A DNA stretch of 62,349 nt, from positions 4,589,912 to 4,652,260 of the forward strand of contig BFEA01000017.1 in assembly GCA_003427395.1 (NCBI GenBank). The letters run 5' to 3'. The notes below the pieces were generated by a model. That model was not told the origin of the DNA, made no database searches, and saw only the letters and a program-made list of their open reading frames with translations. The DNA comes from Chara braunii. Its lineage: Eukaryota; Streptophyta; Charophyceae; Charales; Characeae. Position numbers and translations under genes: made by a program. Positions 1 through 11,081 of the stretch are shown in pieces (the first letter of the stretch is position 1; every line of letters starts with the position of its first letter).

Positions 1-599
1 CCTGAACCCGGCGCCAGGTCCCATATACAGAATGTAGACAGGGAACATCAGAAGACAGTCCTGCCAGCATTGATTGCCCTGGAATACAGGGGATTGACTG
101 AGCAGGACCTATTGGAGAAAAAAATTGGGAGTCAGCTGTTACCCTTCCCCTACTATATCTCTCCCTGTGATCAGGGGCCGGGAGGAGCCACCGAGGGGCA
201 CCAGTGGGTCCTCCCGTCACCCAGTCCTTCCTTGTAACCATGCAACCATCTGTCGGGTGTAGCCAGCTGTCATCCTTCCTGCTGTATCAGAGTGTTGGCC
301 CTCTCTTCTTTACATCAAGAAATTGTAGGAGAATCTTTCTCGTATCACCCCGACAGTTAGGGGGTTGACTGAGCAGGGGGGACCTCATCATCCTTCCGCT
401 GCTACGTCCTGGTCCCTCCCGCCCCAACCCTGGTCACTTTCCTGATCTGGATTGTTCTTGAGGCCTTATCCCATTCTGCAGTCGTCGCCAACCTCCTTCC
501 ATCTCTCTGGCCATGCTGTAAAAACCACCCCCCCCAGGGGGCAACGAAAGAGGAAAAGGCGGCTTTGTGAAGAAAGTGAGGGTTTGGATGGGCGGAGGT

Positions 600-1532
600 T
601 TACAGACGCATATCTAGGGAACCAGGGTGGGGAGGGAAGGGGTCAGGGACCTCCTCTGCAGGTCTCATGGGGATGCATGGATCGATCGACAGCCACTCCT
701 TGAACCTCAGGTGGTAGTCCCGTGGAACATCCTTGACTCGATTCTCCTCCCTTTCTCTCTCACCTTCCCAGTCCCCTGTCCAAATTACTTCCGCTACCCA
801 TCCTTCCCGGATCCCCCCCAGCCAGTCTCTAGAGAACTGAAGTAACCGTTCCCGGATGTCCTTGGGGCTATGGAGCGAATCAAGTACCCGCTTGGTTGAC
901 TGCCACCGGTGTGAGATTTCCATTTGGAAGTGCGTTTTGAGCAGTTCCATCCTTTCTTCCCCTTCTACTCGGACGTGGTCTATGGTGAGCACACAGTGTT
1001 TCCACCACAAGACCCAGAGGATAGTTCTTTAGGACAGGTGGAACATATTAGACACAAAAGTGTTATCTTAGAAGGGAGGGTAGTGACCTAGCAGGATGGC
1101 CCGCCAATCCCACGACCATGGGTGCCTAGGAGCCATTTGCTGCCACACCCTATCCCACCACCTCCAGGTCAAGGTTGCAGTGGGACATTGCAGAAAGATA
1201 TGCTCGATTGTCTCTGCTCTCTTTCTAGGCGGAAAAACCAGGAGGCAATGAGAGCACCACGGGAGTGCACGACCTTGTTGTTCTAGTCGCGAGTGGTCAA
1301 TCAGCCAGTTGTTTGTGGGTAAGCACCGGTGTAAAATATGCCATTGTAAGGACGTGATTTTCGCCGGTCTACACTTTATGTCGCGAAACCCACGGATCGG
1401 TGTGAGGAGTTGTCTCTCCACATTGAGATGCCTCTGCCATCTATCAATCACTACTTCTTTTAGGCAGCGCTTCGTTTTGAGCATTCGGTACGTCGCCTTC
1501 ACCGAGAGATTTGATAGTGTTTTGGGTTTCAA
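600..1532 (-). pseudogene. LINE ORF2 fragment: C-terminal zinc-binding domain (zf-RVT type)
   Basis: The frame 1068-1532 reads LQWHILHRCLPTNNWLIDHS, then LPWCSHCLLVF and ETIEHIFLQCPTA, the Cys-x2-Cys plus His/Cys pattern of the plant RT-associated zinc-binding domain. The frame at 600-1010 continues into the C-terminal tail (TKRVLDSLHSPKDIRERLLQF; RDYHLRFKEWLSIDPCIPMRP), which aligns with the tail of copy 2 at 51443-52051 (FHDWTNIDSTVPLKPP). A frame change near 1040 breaks the ORF. The domain is thought to bind element RNA or target DNA. Confidence 0.8.
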
Positions 1533-1550
1533 CTGGCGCGAGTGGTGCCA

Positions 1551-2585
1551 TCACTGCCGTGACTCAGGGTACCAGATCCATTCCAGTGGTTCAATTGGTA
1601 GGAAGGCTAAGGCAATCTCAGGAAGGAAAGTCCGCCGGTTGTCACCTTCTTCCAAAACCCTAATGCGGTATAGTTCCTTCTTCAGGATCCATTGAAGGGG
1701 GTCCCGGCTCCCTTCAAGGCCCCCATTTCGCTTAACCCTGTACCACTCGAGAAATACTTCATCCGAGCAATCTAGATGCACCAGACCCACCTTATCAACA
1801 GTTCCTTCCTTAGCCACACAGTCTCCCTCCTGTAACATCTGACCTCTACTTAGAATGGTTCACCAACCTATCGGGAGGGCTTCCGTTATTTCCTCGAAGA
1901 CCCCTTCTACATTGTGGCAGTACCTCAATTCCGCCCTCAGTTGCTCCGGGCTTTTCCAGTCTTTCCTCTCCTCGTCCCACAGATCACCTACTCTAGTCAC
2001 TTCATGTTTTACCCATCCTTTCCATGGGGCGTCAGTACTGCAAAAAAATTGGCTTCGTTCGTTGGTGATCCACTTGTTTCCAAAGAGGGGATGTCTAGCC
2101 ACCTCCTCCCACCTGTCTGGTGGTGGCCGGTTCGGGGGCGGGAGTCTCCGCCAAATTTTAAGCATACGGGGCCAGGAGTCATCCGTCCTCCCTTCTCCTC
2201 CCTGGGGCCGCCGCGACACTTTCCAATAGCGGTCCTCTAGCCACCGTAGAGGGTGGATGGACTGGGGGGACACAGGGGTAAGGCGAGCGATGTGTGTTAA
2301 AGCTAGCGGCCTCCATACTGATGGATGCTCAAAAATCAGGTGCACAACCCATTGTAGACTGAGAGCTTGGGATTGGGTGAGAGGGTCTATAATACCAAGG
2401 CCACCCCTCGCCTTGGGTTGGGTGACTGAGTCCCATGCGACCCGACTGATGGCATGGGGATTCTCACTGTCCCCTTTCCAAAGATAGGCTGCCAACTTCC
2501 TTTTCAGGGACTTTAGGGCCCCCGGGCTTAGAGGCCATAGTACCGACTTGTACCAAAGGGTGGCCAAAACAACGTTATTGATCAC
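1551..2585 (-). pseudogene. LINE ORF2 fragment: connection region after the RT
   Basis: Two adjacent frames (1860-2585 and 1551-1838) encode the segment following the RT thumb in plant LINEs. The signatures are NNVVLATLWYKSVLWPL, YLWKGDSENP, the PKARGGLGIIDPLTQSQAL block and RWEEVARHPLFGNKW. Copy 2 has the matching NVISGVAWQSITQPKTKGGL and RWEEVARQPLFGNRW. The reading frame shifts near 1845. The biochemical role of this region is not well defined; it connects the polymerase to the zinc-binding domain. Confidence 0.75.
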
Positions 2586-2657
2586 TAGGGCTCGGCCGAA
2601 GAGTGAGGGATGTTGGTGGTTCCATATTGAAAGTTTAGCGCCAGTCGGGGCTGATAT

Positions 2658-3086
2658 CTACTTGTCATTTTCGGGGGGTCTGCCTGACGCCGTCATCTTT
2701 ACCCCTAGGATCCGAATGGGGGATTCAGGGGCAACCCAAGTAATATGGTGTCCTTCCGGAGGACGGCCCCCTTGATGGTGAAGCCACCAACCTATCGTTT
2801 TGTGTCCCCAGTTGACAACCATATCTGAGAGGTTGCCAAAAAGGGTCATCAGTCTGTATATTATTTCCATATTTTGTTGTGTAGCATCCACCATGATCGT
2901 GAGGTCGTCCGCAAATAAGGAGCAAACTGGAACAGCATCCTCCGGGATGCTGGCAATCCCAACTCTTTTTAAGTCTTTGCACTGACGGAGATTGGCTGCT
3001 AGAGCTTCCATGATGATAACGAATAGGAAGGGGGCGATAGGGTCCCCTTGTCGGACTGACCGCTGCAACCTTATTTCTGGGGCCAT
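2658..3086 (-). pseudogene. LINE ORF2 fragment: reverse transcriptase palm (QGDP, FADD)
   Basis: This frame carries the block SVRQGDPIAPFLFVIIMEAL followed by VCSLFADDLTIMVDA, the two palm motifs that follow the first catalytic Asp in LINE reverse transcriptases. FADD supplies the second and third metal-binding Asp. It lies 12 bases downstream (minus strand) of the preceding RT fragment in another frame, so a frameshift near 3090 separates them. Copy 2 has the same blocks at 53477-53983. The stretch ends in MTASGRPPENDK, after which the frame changes again. Confidence 0.85.
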
Positions 3087-3098
3087 CGACCCATTAAA

Positions 3099-4090
3099 TT
3101 AAATCAGGAGTCTTGTGGTTGCGCTATGATGTAGAATATGTATCCATCTTCGAAAATTGTGACCAAAGGTCAGTCGCTCCAAACATTTATCCAGGAACAC
3201 CCAGTCAACGTGATCGTATGTGTTCTCGAAGTCAATGAAGATGAGTGCGGCATTGCTTTTGGTTTGATGGGCCAAGCTAATCATCTCATTGACAAGAAGT
3301 ATGTTTTCCTGGATGTTTCGATTATGAATGAAGCTGGTTTGAGCTGGGTGAATGATGTCTTCCACTACTTCGATTATTCTGTTGGCCAAAGCTTTTGACA
3401 ACATTTTGTAGACCACTGTCAAGAGGGTGATAGGGCGGTAGTTCCTGATGTTAATTTTATCCCCCTTTTTATGAAGTAGCGATAGCACCCCTTGTCCTAC
3501 TAGCTCTCCTAATTCACCGGAGCGCCACACCGCTCTATAGAACTCCATTAAGTCGTCACTCAGGAGGGACCACATGGCCTCCCAGAATTCTTTGGGAAAG
3601 CCGTCTATGCCAAGGGTTTTTTCCTCCTCCATCTGCATGAGTGCCTTCCAGATCTCCTCTTTGGAGATTTGACGATCCTGGAGGTCCCTTTGTACTGAAG
3701 AGAGACAACCCTCCATTGGACGTAGGAAATCCTCTAACTCATTCCGCCGATCCTCGTCCTGATGTTGGGGGATGTGGGAGGAGAAGAGGTCCTTGTAAAA
3801 TGATTGAGCAATCCTTACGCAACGCGCTGTGGTGGTGGCTAATTCATCCGTCGTTGGGTCCAAAAAAGCTTCGATAGTGGTACGGTGAAGTCGTAGCGAG
3901 GCGATGCTGAAAAAATGGGAATCCATGGTCCCTTCTGTGGTCCATTTCGCTAATTTTCCAGGTCACATCGGAGACTCTGAGGCCTGCTACAGTGCTACCC
4001 AAATGCCTAAAATGGTGATTCTTCTGTCAGTGGTCTGCGGGGCCACGGGAGGACCCATTTTGGTCTCAAATGATCTTTCTAGTAAGTTTC
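3099..4090 (-). pseudogene. LINE ORF2 fragment: reverse transcriptase fingers and palm start
   Basis: A 275-residue open stretch begins at 3926 and contains the plant LINE RT signatures: TLGIDGFPKEFWEAMW, then NIRNYRPITLLTVVYKML, then HPAQTSFIHNRNIQENILL and the first catalytic block FIDFENTYDHVDW. The equivalent in copy 2 reads FIDFEKVCDHVD. The first catalytic Asp is present. Upstream of 3926 the similarity continues for about 160 bases (GKLAKW against GKLSRH in copy 2) with a stop and a frameshift, so the methionine at 3926 is not a true start. The enzyme would copy element RNA by target-primed reverse transcription; this copy cannot. Confidence 0.85.
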
Positions 4091-4100
4091 TACTTTTCTT

Positions 4101-4882
4101 TTCCCGTCTTACCTTATTGCAAAAATCGCGGATGAAGAAAACAACCTACCAAAGGAAATACAACAAAATTGGCAATGTATCTACGTATGTTCTAGGGATG
4201 GATTCAGCTGCATTTTGCACATTTGGAGAGTCGTGCAGTCAGGCCCATGTACTTTTTAAGAAAAAATAAATAAAATCCATCTAAAAAAAAAAAAAAAATC
4301 AGTTTACTCTTTTGGTCCTCACCCATGTGACTGCGCACACTTGCCCCTAGGGCGAACTGTCAGTGCGGTGTCTGCGCGAGTACCTTTACAAGGGTATCCT
4401 CCCTAATTTAGCCAAATGACAGAAAATGATTTTGAATTGAAAGTTGGGAGTGCCGGGTGAGCCACGATCGTGTTTCTTCCTGTGACTAACAGAAATATCC
4501 CCGTGCTAAGATGTGGACCCCACTGCTTTGCGGCGAAGACTTGGAAAGGTTTTGGAAATTTTTTGGAGACCTCACAGGCCCGTTTCAGTTGGGTTGGAAA
4601 GGAATAGAGGGTTGTTTCTACATGCGCCGCGGCCCAGGGTCCCCTTGAAAATCACCGGTGAGGCCGTCGTGGACGGCCAAACGGGAAGATCAGGGTGGCC
4701 TGAGGCCTTCCGTCGCAAATGGAACAAATTGTAGGCGGACAAACGATGATGTCCGTTGGTCCATGACAGTCGACGATGTGGACTACGCCAATTTCAAAAA
4801 ATGTCACACGATTCCCAAGCACGGTGTGCGTCGGTACTAGCGTCCGTTGTATTGTGTCCCGATCGTCGTAATGACCAACGAT
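4101..4882. other. Intergenic, no gene recognised
   Basis: No coding similarity is seen on either strand between the LINE and the hAT element. A 16-A run at about 4284-4299, preceded by AAATAAATAAAATCC, resembles the tail of a small plus-strand retroposon, but no body could be recognised. The rest is mixed-composition sequence. Confidence 0.5.
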
Positions 4883-4890
4883 GGCACCAG
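4883..4890. repeat. Left 8-bp target-site duplication of hAT copy 1
   Basis: GGCACCAG sits directly outside the terminal CTGTGTATC and is repeated exactly at 12086-12093 just outside the other terminus. Eight base pairs is the characteristic hAT duplication length. Confidence 0.8.
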
Positions 4891-6057
4891 CTGTGTATCT
4901 TTTGAACGGAGAACGGGCGAAATTCAATGCCCGTTCATCCGTTTAACGGGCCCCTGGACCCCCGTTAAATCCCATTTAACGCAAAAACGGGGGCTTGGCG
5001 TTGAATTCCGAAAAATGGAATCCGCGCTTTGGGCCTCGGACACGTGTGCCTACGTGCCNGAACACTCAAACCAGAAAAAAAAAAAAAAAAAAATTCACCC
5101 CCCATTGACACGCCCCCCAAAACACCCCTAAAGGACCGAAAAACCCCTATCTGACCCCGAACACACCACCCGGCCCCCTCCCCCCGACCTGCATAATCCC
5201 ACCACGACCCCCAACCCCCACTGCACCTCACTGTCCTCAGTGCCCTCACACCCACCCCTGAACAACGGACACTACCCCTACACCCCCAATACCCCCAACC
5301 CCCACTACCCGGCGACCCCCCCACACCCCCCCCCCCCGCCCCTACACTCACCCCCCACCCCACCACAAAACCCCCCACACTGTGCACCCCCCGAAACATC
5401 AGGTAGTGTTCCATTCAATGCAAATAGAATCAACAAATAAGATAGAAAAAAAAAACAAGTACCGAAGTCTCGAAGCCATAAATAAATTAAAAGAAAAAAA
5501 TGCGAGAAATGAAATTGAAAATAAGAACAACAATTAAAGATATAAAATCACACACCGACAAAAAAATGGGCAGGCAACGTGCATCACTCGTAACAGAAAA
5601 TGTAATGTACATGAAAAGTCGTGAACGATGCGAAGTACCTGACAGGATGACACTAATATCACACATGCAAATGCAACATGATACAATGTATCCTACTGCT
5701 AATGCACTGGCACCACATGTCGAAAAAAATACAAGAAACAATAGTCTACAAGTCGTGTCATAGCTGCCTAAATGATACAAGAAAAAAAAATTATTGTATA
5801 GTCTTAACTCAGTCTGCTGCAACCGACGGCACTCTACGAACACCCAGCTCAGCCTACTGACACCAAAATCATACTCTACGAACACCCTACTGCTACCAAA
5901 ATCATACACACCAACAAGTAAAGCACGCACACAACCACTGAGTGTCTGACAATATTGAGACAAGACGAGACGACTCAGACTACCAAAAAAACTACAACCG
6001 CACAACATGACGACGTACAGTGCGAGTAGGGGAGAAGCGGAGTGTTGGCCTCATCGG
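4891..6057. other. 3' subterminal region of hAT copy 1 (C-rich then A/T-rich)
   Basis: Downstream of the transposase, 5080-5400 is almost pure C/A on the plus strand with long CCCC runs, and 5400-6010 is A-rich. Neither strand shows credible coding. The same C-rich subterminal character is seen in the second copy at 59270-59460, so it is part of the family rather than host DNA. Confidence 0.6.
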
Positions 6058-8131
6058 TCAACGACCCTTCTTCCCCTTCCCGCTGTGTCTCCTCGTGCCC
6101 CCTCGAGTGTCGGATGTCGACTTCTTCCTCCCTCGTGAGGATGAAGAAGTCTGTGCAGCGGAGCGTCTAGATGCACGCGTCGGTGGGGGTCCTGGGGAAG
6201 GTGGGGGCTCATCGTAGTCGTTGTCGTCATCACCATCGGAACCGCTTCTGCTATCCTCCTCTCCCCCCTCCTCGCCCTCGTTGTCCTCGTCCGCATCCCG
6301 CACAGCCGCATCCGTATCAGGATCATCCTCCTCGATCATGGTGACTAGGCCTCTTCCCTTCCTCAACACAACAACCCTCGCACTAGCCTCTGCAATGGTC
6401 TGCTCACGGCGGGAACCAGGAGGCATCCCCAACCCCTCCGCCCCCGAACTCTCTCCAAGTGTTGTGCCTCCCTCTGCAGGCACGGACCGTGGACGAGGAG
6501 GCACTCCACGCTTGCGTGGAGTCTGCTCCTGCACAGCACGCGTCGCTGCTCTCAGAGCGTACTCCAAGGTCTCGGTCGACACTCCTCTGCCAGATGCCGG
6601 TACCTCCCTCGCCGAGGTTGTCCTAGCGCCTCCTCCTCCCAAGCCCGGCTGAAGGAGTGCAGTGTGCTCCGTGACACGACGGGTGGAATCCAAATCTATA
6701 TCTATCCTCCCGAATATCGTCGTGTCACACACGTCCTACTGAACTGTTGTCATGTCACGAATCCTAGATCTCCCAGACGTGTGTGGGGATCGAAAGCCTT
6801 GGCCTGTGGGCGATGATGATGGATCACCTGTAGGTGCTCTGGGAGGAGGGGGTGGCATGTCTCTTGTGCGTGGCGCTGTTTCCGTCACGCCACCCGAAAC
6901 CCCTGGAACATGTCCCGCGGTATGTCCTCCGGTGGAGGTAGACCCAGACCACATGGGCGACACAGGACCCCATGGAACCGAAGGGATCGACTGCCATGGT
7001 GGGTGCTCGAGCCTCTGGTTGAAGATCCCCCGGTCCAAGCGAGTAACATCGCGTACAGCCTCTCTCGCCAACTCCTCTTCATCCAAAGGACGACGGACCT
7101 CCTGCGGAGCAAAGTGGCTAGGAAGACGTGGGGGCCCAACCACCGGCTCGGACCCCAAATCCGTGATAACGGGCGGTGCCACACCATGCACTGCCATCTG
7201 AACCGCCTGCGGCTGTCGGGCCTGAGCCAAGTGCAGGCCCGAGAACGGAACGACTGGACCCGTCGCTGTCTCCTACCTCTCGCGCCGTGCGTCTATAGCC
7301 CCCTCGACTCATCGCTGTCCTGCCTGCACAGCCTCATCCACCGCCTGAGTCCGTCCCTCCACAGCAATGTCCGCTGTCTCCGCTCCACCCGGCAAAGCCT
7401 CGAGTACCGGCTTTGTTGCCACTCCCTCCGCAACGTCATCCCCCGCCACCACCCCACCCTGCACACAATCCCCCCCTATCTCTAGACGCCTGGCCTCCTC
7501 TACGGCCCGTGCGAACGCCTGAGCACGAGGGTCAGTCGATGCCAAAAGTCTAGCCCTCTCTCGCTCCATGATGTTGTGTGTTGCATCTAGAGACTCTGTC
7601 CTCGTCCTCTCTCTCGCGGTCTGCGTCGAAGTCCTGCCTGGCGCCTCGTCCCTCGATGGAGCCCGGTCCGTCGATGTCGCCCCGCTGCAACTGGGTGGAA
7701 GGCCCATCGACAAATCTAAGTCTAAGTGGGTCCCCATCTCCGAATCTGAAATCCCAAACCCCCTCTCCACATCCGGGGTCATACCCGCTATGGCCGGACC
7801 GAGCTCCTCCGTGAGGAACTGCTGCATGAGGCGCTCGTCATCGCCCCCACGGTGCCTCTTCCTCCTCCACTGCTGCTGCCACCTCAACCTCCACTTCTGC
7901 TGCTCCTCAGCCTGCTCCTCCTGCTGCTGCCACCTGCCCCTCCACTGCTGCACCTCCTCCTGCCGCTGGTGGATCCTCCTCCAGCACTGATGCTGCTATC
8001 TCCTCCAGCACTGATGATGCTGCTGCTGCTGCTATCTCCTCCACCGCGGCCGCGATCGTCACGTCCGGCACCGCCGCTGGTGCCACCGAACTCTCCACTG
8101 CTGCTGCCGAAGGTGCCCCCTCCTCCTGCAA
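6058..8131 (-). pseudogene. C-terminal extension of the hAT transposase, interrupted
   Basis: After the transposase stop (TAG, 8192-8194) the same frame stays open from 8191 to 7907 (PDREEFAVRQL, then Ala/Glu-rich). A frame change in the CAG/GCT-rich tract near 7930 leads into 7309-7953, 6736-7230 and 6058-6732, which share one frame separated by few stops. Conserved pieces match the second hAT copy: STDPRAQAFARAVEEARR against RDPRMQELARLAAEDRHR, and PSHFAPQEVRRPLDEEELAR against the corresponding block of 60276-61514. The end is acidic (EEDDPDTDAAVRDADEDNEG) and finishes in a basic Arg/Lys/Ser tail like a nuclear-localisation region. No known domain was recognised. It could instead be a separate accessory ORF or spliced exons. 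Confidence 0.6.
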
Positions 8132-8191
8132 TATCCCCGGGGAAGGTGATCGTAACCTGAGTTGGCGGACTGCAAACTCCTCCCTGTCCGG

Positions 8192-11011
8192 CTAAAGTGG
8201 CGAGACGGGCGATCGTGGTGCAGGACTCGGAGCAGGAGGTGGCGGCATGGACGAATCCCGCCTTGTCGGAGTGGGGGTCGTCGCCTGCGCCTCTGGGCCG
8301 CCCGTGGAAGCGACCTCTCCGAATGGGCCCCAAAAGTCCTCGTCTCCCCCCAGCATCTCCCTCTCCGCCCGGTCTGCCGCCCGTCGTGCAGTCTGTGCCC
8401 TCGTCTCCTCGGAGTTGGGATCCTCGTGCGTCTCGTCGATCTCCCGGGGAATGCGGAGCGTGGGGTCATCTGCCGCCTCGGGTATCGGCTCCTCGTCTGT
8501 GTCATCCTCCCTGGGGTAGGGACGAAAAATGCAAGCACGTCTATCGAAAACGGCATCAACCGAGGGTGGTGCGGACGCCGCGATGGGATCCCGGGTAATA
8601 AGTGCAACCTGACGGGCAATCTCCTCGTTCGTCTTCCCCCTGCGAGTCCCCGTGCGCACAGGCTCCAACTCAAGTCCTGCCTGGCAATCCAGCATGCCCT
8701 CGTCCCGCTGCCATGGAAGCACATAACCGCATCCAGCCCGCCGATACTCAGTCAACCGCACATTTGCGGTGATCTCAACGAGTTGCACGATCTCCTCGAA
8801 GGCCAACTGGTTGCACTTCTTCGTGTGAATGCCCTCGTGGACTGCCCGGTTCCTCTCCGCTGGAGAGGCGCAAGACCACATGTGCATGACCCGAAGAGCG
8901 CAACGCTGCAACTCTGGCGCGCGAGACCCATACTGCCACCACCAAGACGCGCACTCAATCGTCTCGCTGTCGCCGCTGCACGAGCGCCCACGAGCACGCC
9001 CCTCCGGACCGCCCCAATCCCCGAACCTGCCCTGCTGAATGTGGAAGTCCTCAAACTGCCGACATGCAAGGATGTACTCCGCACCCTCCAACTCGAATCT
9101 CGTCTGCGTCAAAATGTACCTCTTGGCTTGCCCCACAAGCCAAGCATCGTACCGTTCCACCTGCCCCGAAAAGTAGCGAACGTGTCGCCCGCGGGGGTTC
9201 AGTAAGAACCCTGCGCAGTGAGTCGGCTCAAGCATGTGCTGTATGCGAGCCTGCACACGCCTGATGATCCGGTCGGCGAACGACTTTCCCAAAGGGGCGC
9301 ATGCGACCGTGACACGGCGGACAAGATCCTGCGTCCACTCGATCATGAGGGACATGTACTGTCCTCCACGATCCATCCGCCTGAGCAACTCCATGATGGG
9401 CTGCATGATATGGACGATGGTGGCCACCCTCTGCCACCATGGATCCCATCTGATCTGTCGGCGCACCCAACGCGCCATGACGCACACATCGGCGGACCAC
9501 GGGATGGAAGCAAAAGCCCGCGCGTCGTCCCCTCGCATCATGTCCTGAAGAGTGTCCTGCAGGGCCAACAGCTTCTCCAGCATGGAGTAAACAGACGCGA
9601 ACCACGTCTCACATGAAAGAATAAGCCCCTTGTCGGGGCTGCGCGTCCTAAAAAAATGAAGGGCGGCGTGGTGGATTTTGAAAAACACCACCAGCACACG
9701 AGCGCGTGTGATCGCGTCCACAAACGCGTCGCAACTCGTCCCCATGTCTGACAACAATTTGTTGCAGACATGGACGGAGCACGGGAGCCAAGTAATCCTC
9801 CTCAGTGCAAAAAGCATGGACGGCGAGGTCAATGCCCTTGCAGCCCCCACATAGGCAGAAGCGGAGTCAGTGCATATCGCATTGATCCGTTGCGGCCCGC
9901 CGAAGCTGAACTCGTGGAAGATGGTAACCCATCTCCGAAGGACGTGCACTGCATCGTCCGCCTCGCCCTCTCGATTGATCGCCGTGTACACGACGACCCC
10001 TCGAGAGCCAGCAGCAAGGAAATTCACGATCGGTCTCCCGTCTCGTGATTTCCTCCCATCGGAGAGGAGGGTGGCACCGGTCACCCAAAATGGCTGCCTC
10101 ACCTCCTCCAACTCCTCCGCCAACTCCGCATGGTGGGTCTCCACCGCCCGCATACTCGCAATCTCGCAGTGGTTGGAAAGCACTGCGCGCGGGGAACTGC
10201 CAGGCTGCTCAAGAAGCACCTGCTGATATGCCTTCCACACCTGGTTGTGGAAGGCATTGAAGGAGACCCCGCTGGAATACAACCAGCGAAGGAATGCCTT
10301 CTTGTGGCGAGCAACCCACTCGCCACCATAGACATCAATCATCTTCTGCTGGGGAAGCCTCTTCCCTGCTGGGGTGGCAGCCGGATCACTCCCTCCTTCC
10401 TTCCTCTTGGAAGACCCCTCCGTTGCAGCTCCCTTGCCTGCTCGCCTCTGCCAGTCCTCCAACCTCTCGCCAGTGCCTGGATAAAACTTAGGCACGTCCT
10501 CCCGTTCCAGGACTCCCTCCTCACCCGGGCCACGCGCCTCGCGATCCACGTTGATCACGCCCTCCTCTGTCTCACCGCCTTCACCACCCAAAGTGGGGTC
10601 TGCCGCACCATGCCCACCATCTCCCCCGACCCCTCCCTCCGTCGGACGCCGCCCCGCCTCTCCTCCCCTTGCACCACCCATGCCGGGCACATCGAGTCCG
10701 CGCTCCGCTGCATACCTCGCAACCCTGTCCATCTGATCGGCCTCGAACTTCTGTTGAGTCCGTCGAGCAATCTCGTACAACGCCACGTCGCTGACGTCCT
10801 TGCAGTAGTTTGTCTGCGAGAAGTGCCTCGTGGCCTGAAACTGGGTTCCTTGGAAAACTTTGTTGCAAAACGTGCAACGGAGCATCATGACCCCCTTGTT
10901 GTCGACCTTCTGGCCGACAACCAGGTACCGATAGACAGGGGAGCGAGCCCTGAATGTGTCCTGCACATGGTCCGCGGCAGCCTCATGCTCACGGCGTTGT
11001 GCCCTCCCCAT
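8192..11011 (-). CDS. hAT transposase with N-terminal BED zinc finger (DUF659-like)
   Basis: Some 939 codons are open with no stop. Start chosen at MGRAQRREHEAAADHV (11011), just before the BED-type finger LRCTFCNKVFQGTQFQATRH; N-bases upstream prevent a check for an earlier exon. The middle shows the DUF659/hAT core: TLLSDGRKSRDGRPIVNFL with a likely catalytic Asp, then NAICTDSASAYVGAARAL with the second Asp, and the SVHVCNKLLSDMG block. The C-terminal hAT dimerisation region reads WWWQYGSRAPELQRCALRVM, CASPAERNRAVHEGIHTKK and LVEITANVRL. The family excises and reinserts its element by cut-and-paste in the nucleus. The terminal TAG may replace a Gln codon, because open frame continues beyond it. 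This is the most intact transposase in the window. Confidence 0.88.
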   Translation of the reverse strand: MGRAQRREHEAAADHVQDTFRARSPVYRYLVVGQKVDNKGVMMLRCTFCNKVFQGTQFQATRHFSQTNYCKDVSDVALYEIARRTQQKFEADQMDRVARYAAERGLDVPGMGGARGGEAGRRPTEGGVGGDGGHGAADPTLGGEGGETEEGVINVDREARGPGEEGVLEREDVPKFYPGTGERLEDWQRRAGKGAATEGSSKRKEGGSDPAATPAGKRLPQQKMIDVYGGEWVARHKKAFLRWLYSSGVSFNAFHNQVWKAYQQVLLEQPGSSPRAVLSNHCEIASMRAVETHHAELAEELEEVRQPFWVTGATLLSDGRKSRDGRPIVNFLAAGSRGVVVYTAINREGEADDAVHVLRRWVTIFHEFSFGGPQRINAICTDSASAYVGAARALTSPSMLFALRRITWLPCSVHVCNKLLSDMGTSCDAFVDAITRARVLVVFFKIHHAALHFFRTRSPDKGLILSCETWFASVYSMLEKLLALQDTLQDMMRGDDARAFASIPWSADVCVMARWVRRQIRWDPWWQRVATIVHIMQPIMELLRRMDRGGQYMSLMIEWTQDLVRRVTVACAPLGKSFADRIIRRVQARIQHMLEPTHCAGFLLNPRGRHVRYFSGQVERYDAWLVGQAKRYILTQTRFELEGAEYILACRQFEDFHIQQGRFGDWGGPEGRARGRSCSGDSETIECASWWWQYGSRAPELQRCALRVMHMWSCASPAERNRAVHEGIHTKKCNQLAFEEIVQLVEITANVRLTEYRRAGCGYVLPWQRDEGMLDCQAGLELEPVRTGTRRGKTNEEIARQVALITRDPIAASAPPSVDAVFDRRACIFRPYPREDDTDEEPIPEAADDPTLRIPREIDETHEDPNSEETRAQTARRAADRAEREMLGGDEDFWGPFGEVASTGGPEAQATTPTPTRRDSSMPPPPAPSPAPRSPVSPL

Positions 11012-11081
11012 GTCGGTCACCCTGGCGAGACAACCCTCGCTGACTCCCCCCGACCACACCGCTGCAACCCAACACCCGTTC

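Larger units (their letters stand above)
1..4100 (-). mobile_element. LINE retrotransposon, copy 1 (5'-truncated, 3' end off window)
   Basis: Broken frames on the minus strand run in the usual LINE order: reverse transcriptase from about 4090, then the palm with QGDP and FADD boxes, the connection region, and a C-terminal zinc-binding domain near 1100-1500. The first 180 bases match the 3' untranslated region of the LINE at 50935-59100 (compare 20-115 with 51090-51220), so both copies belong to one family and point the same way. The endonuclease and first ORF are missing, as expected for a 5'-truncated insertion. Coding similarity to copy 2 fades around 4090, and no target-site duplication was found because the 3' end lies beyond the window. 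Frameshifts make the copy non-functional. Confidence 0.88.

Noticed and set aside
7852-9205. Plus-strand open frames opposite the hAT transposase
   Set aside because: Antisense shadows of a GC-rich coding region; no start context or domain.
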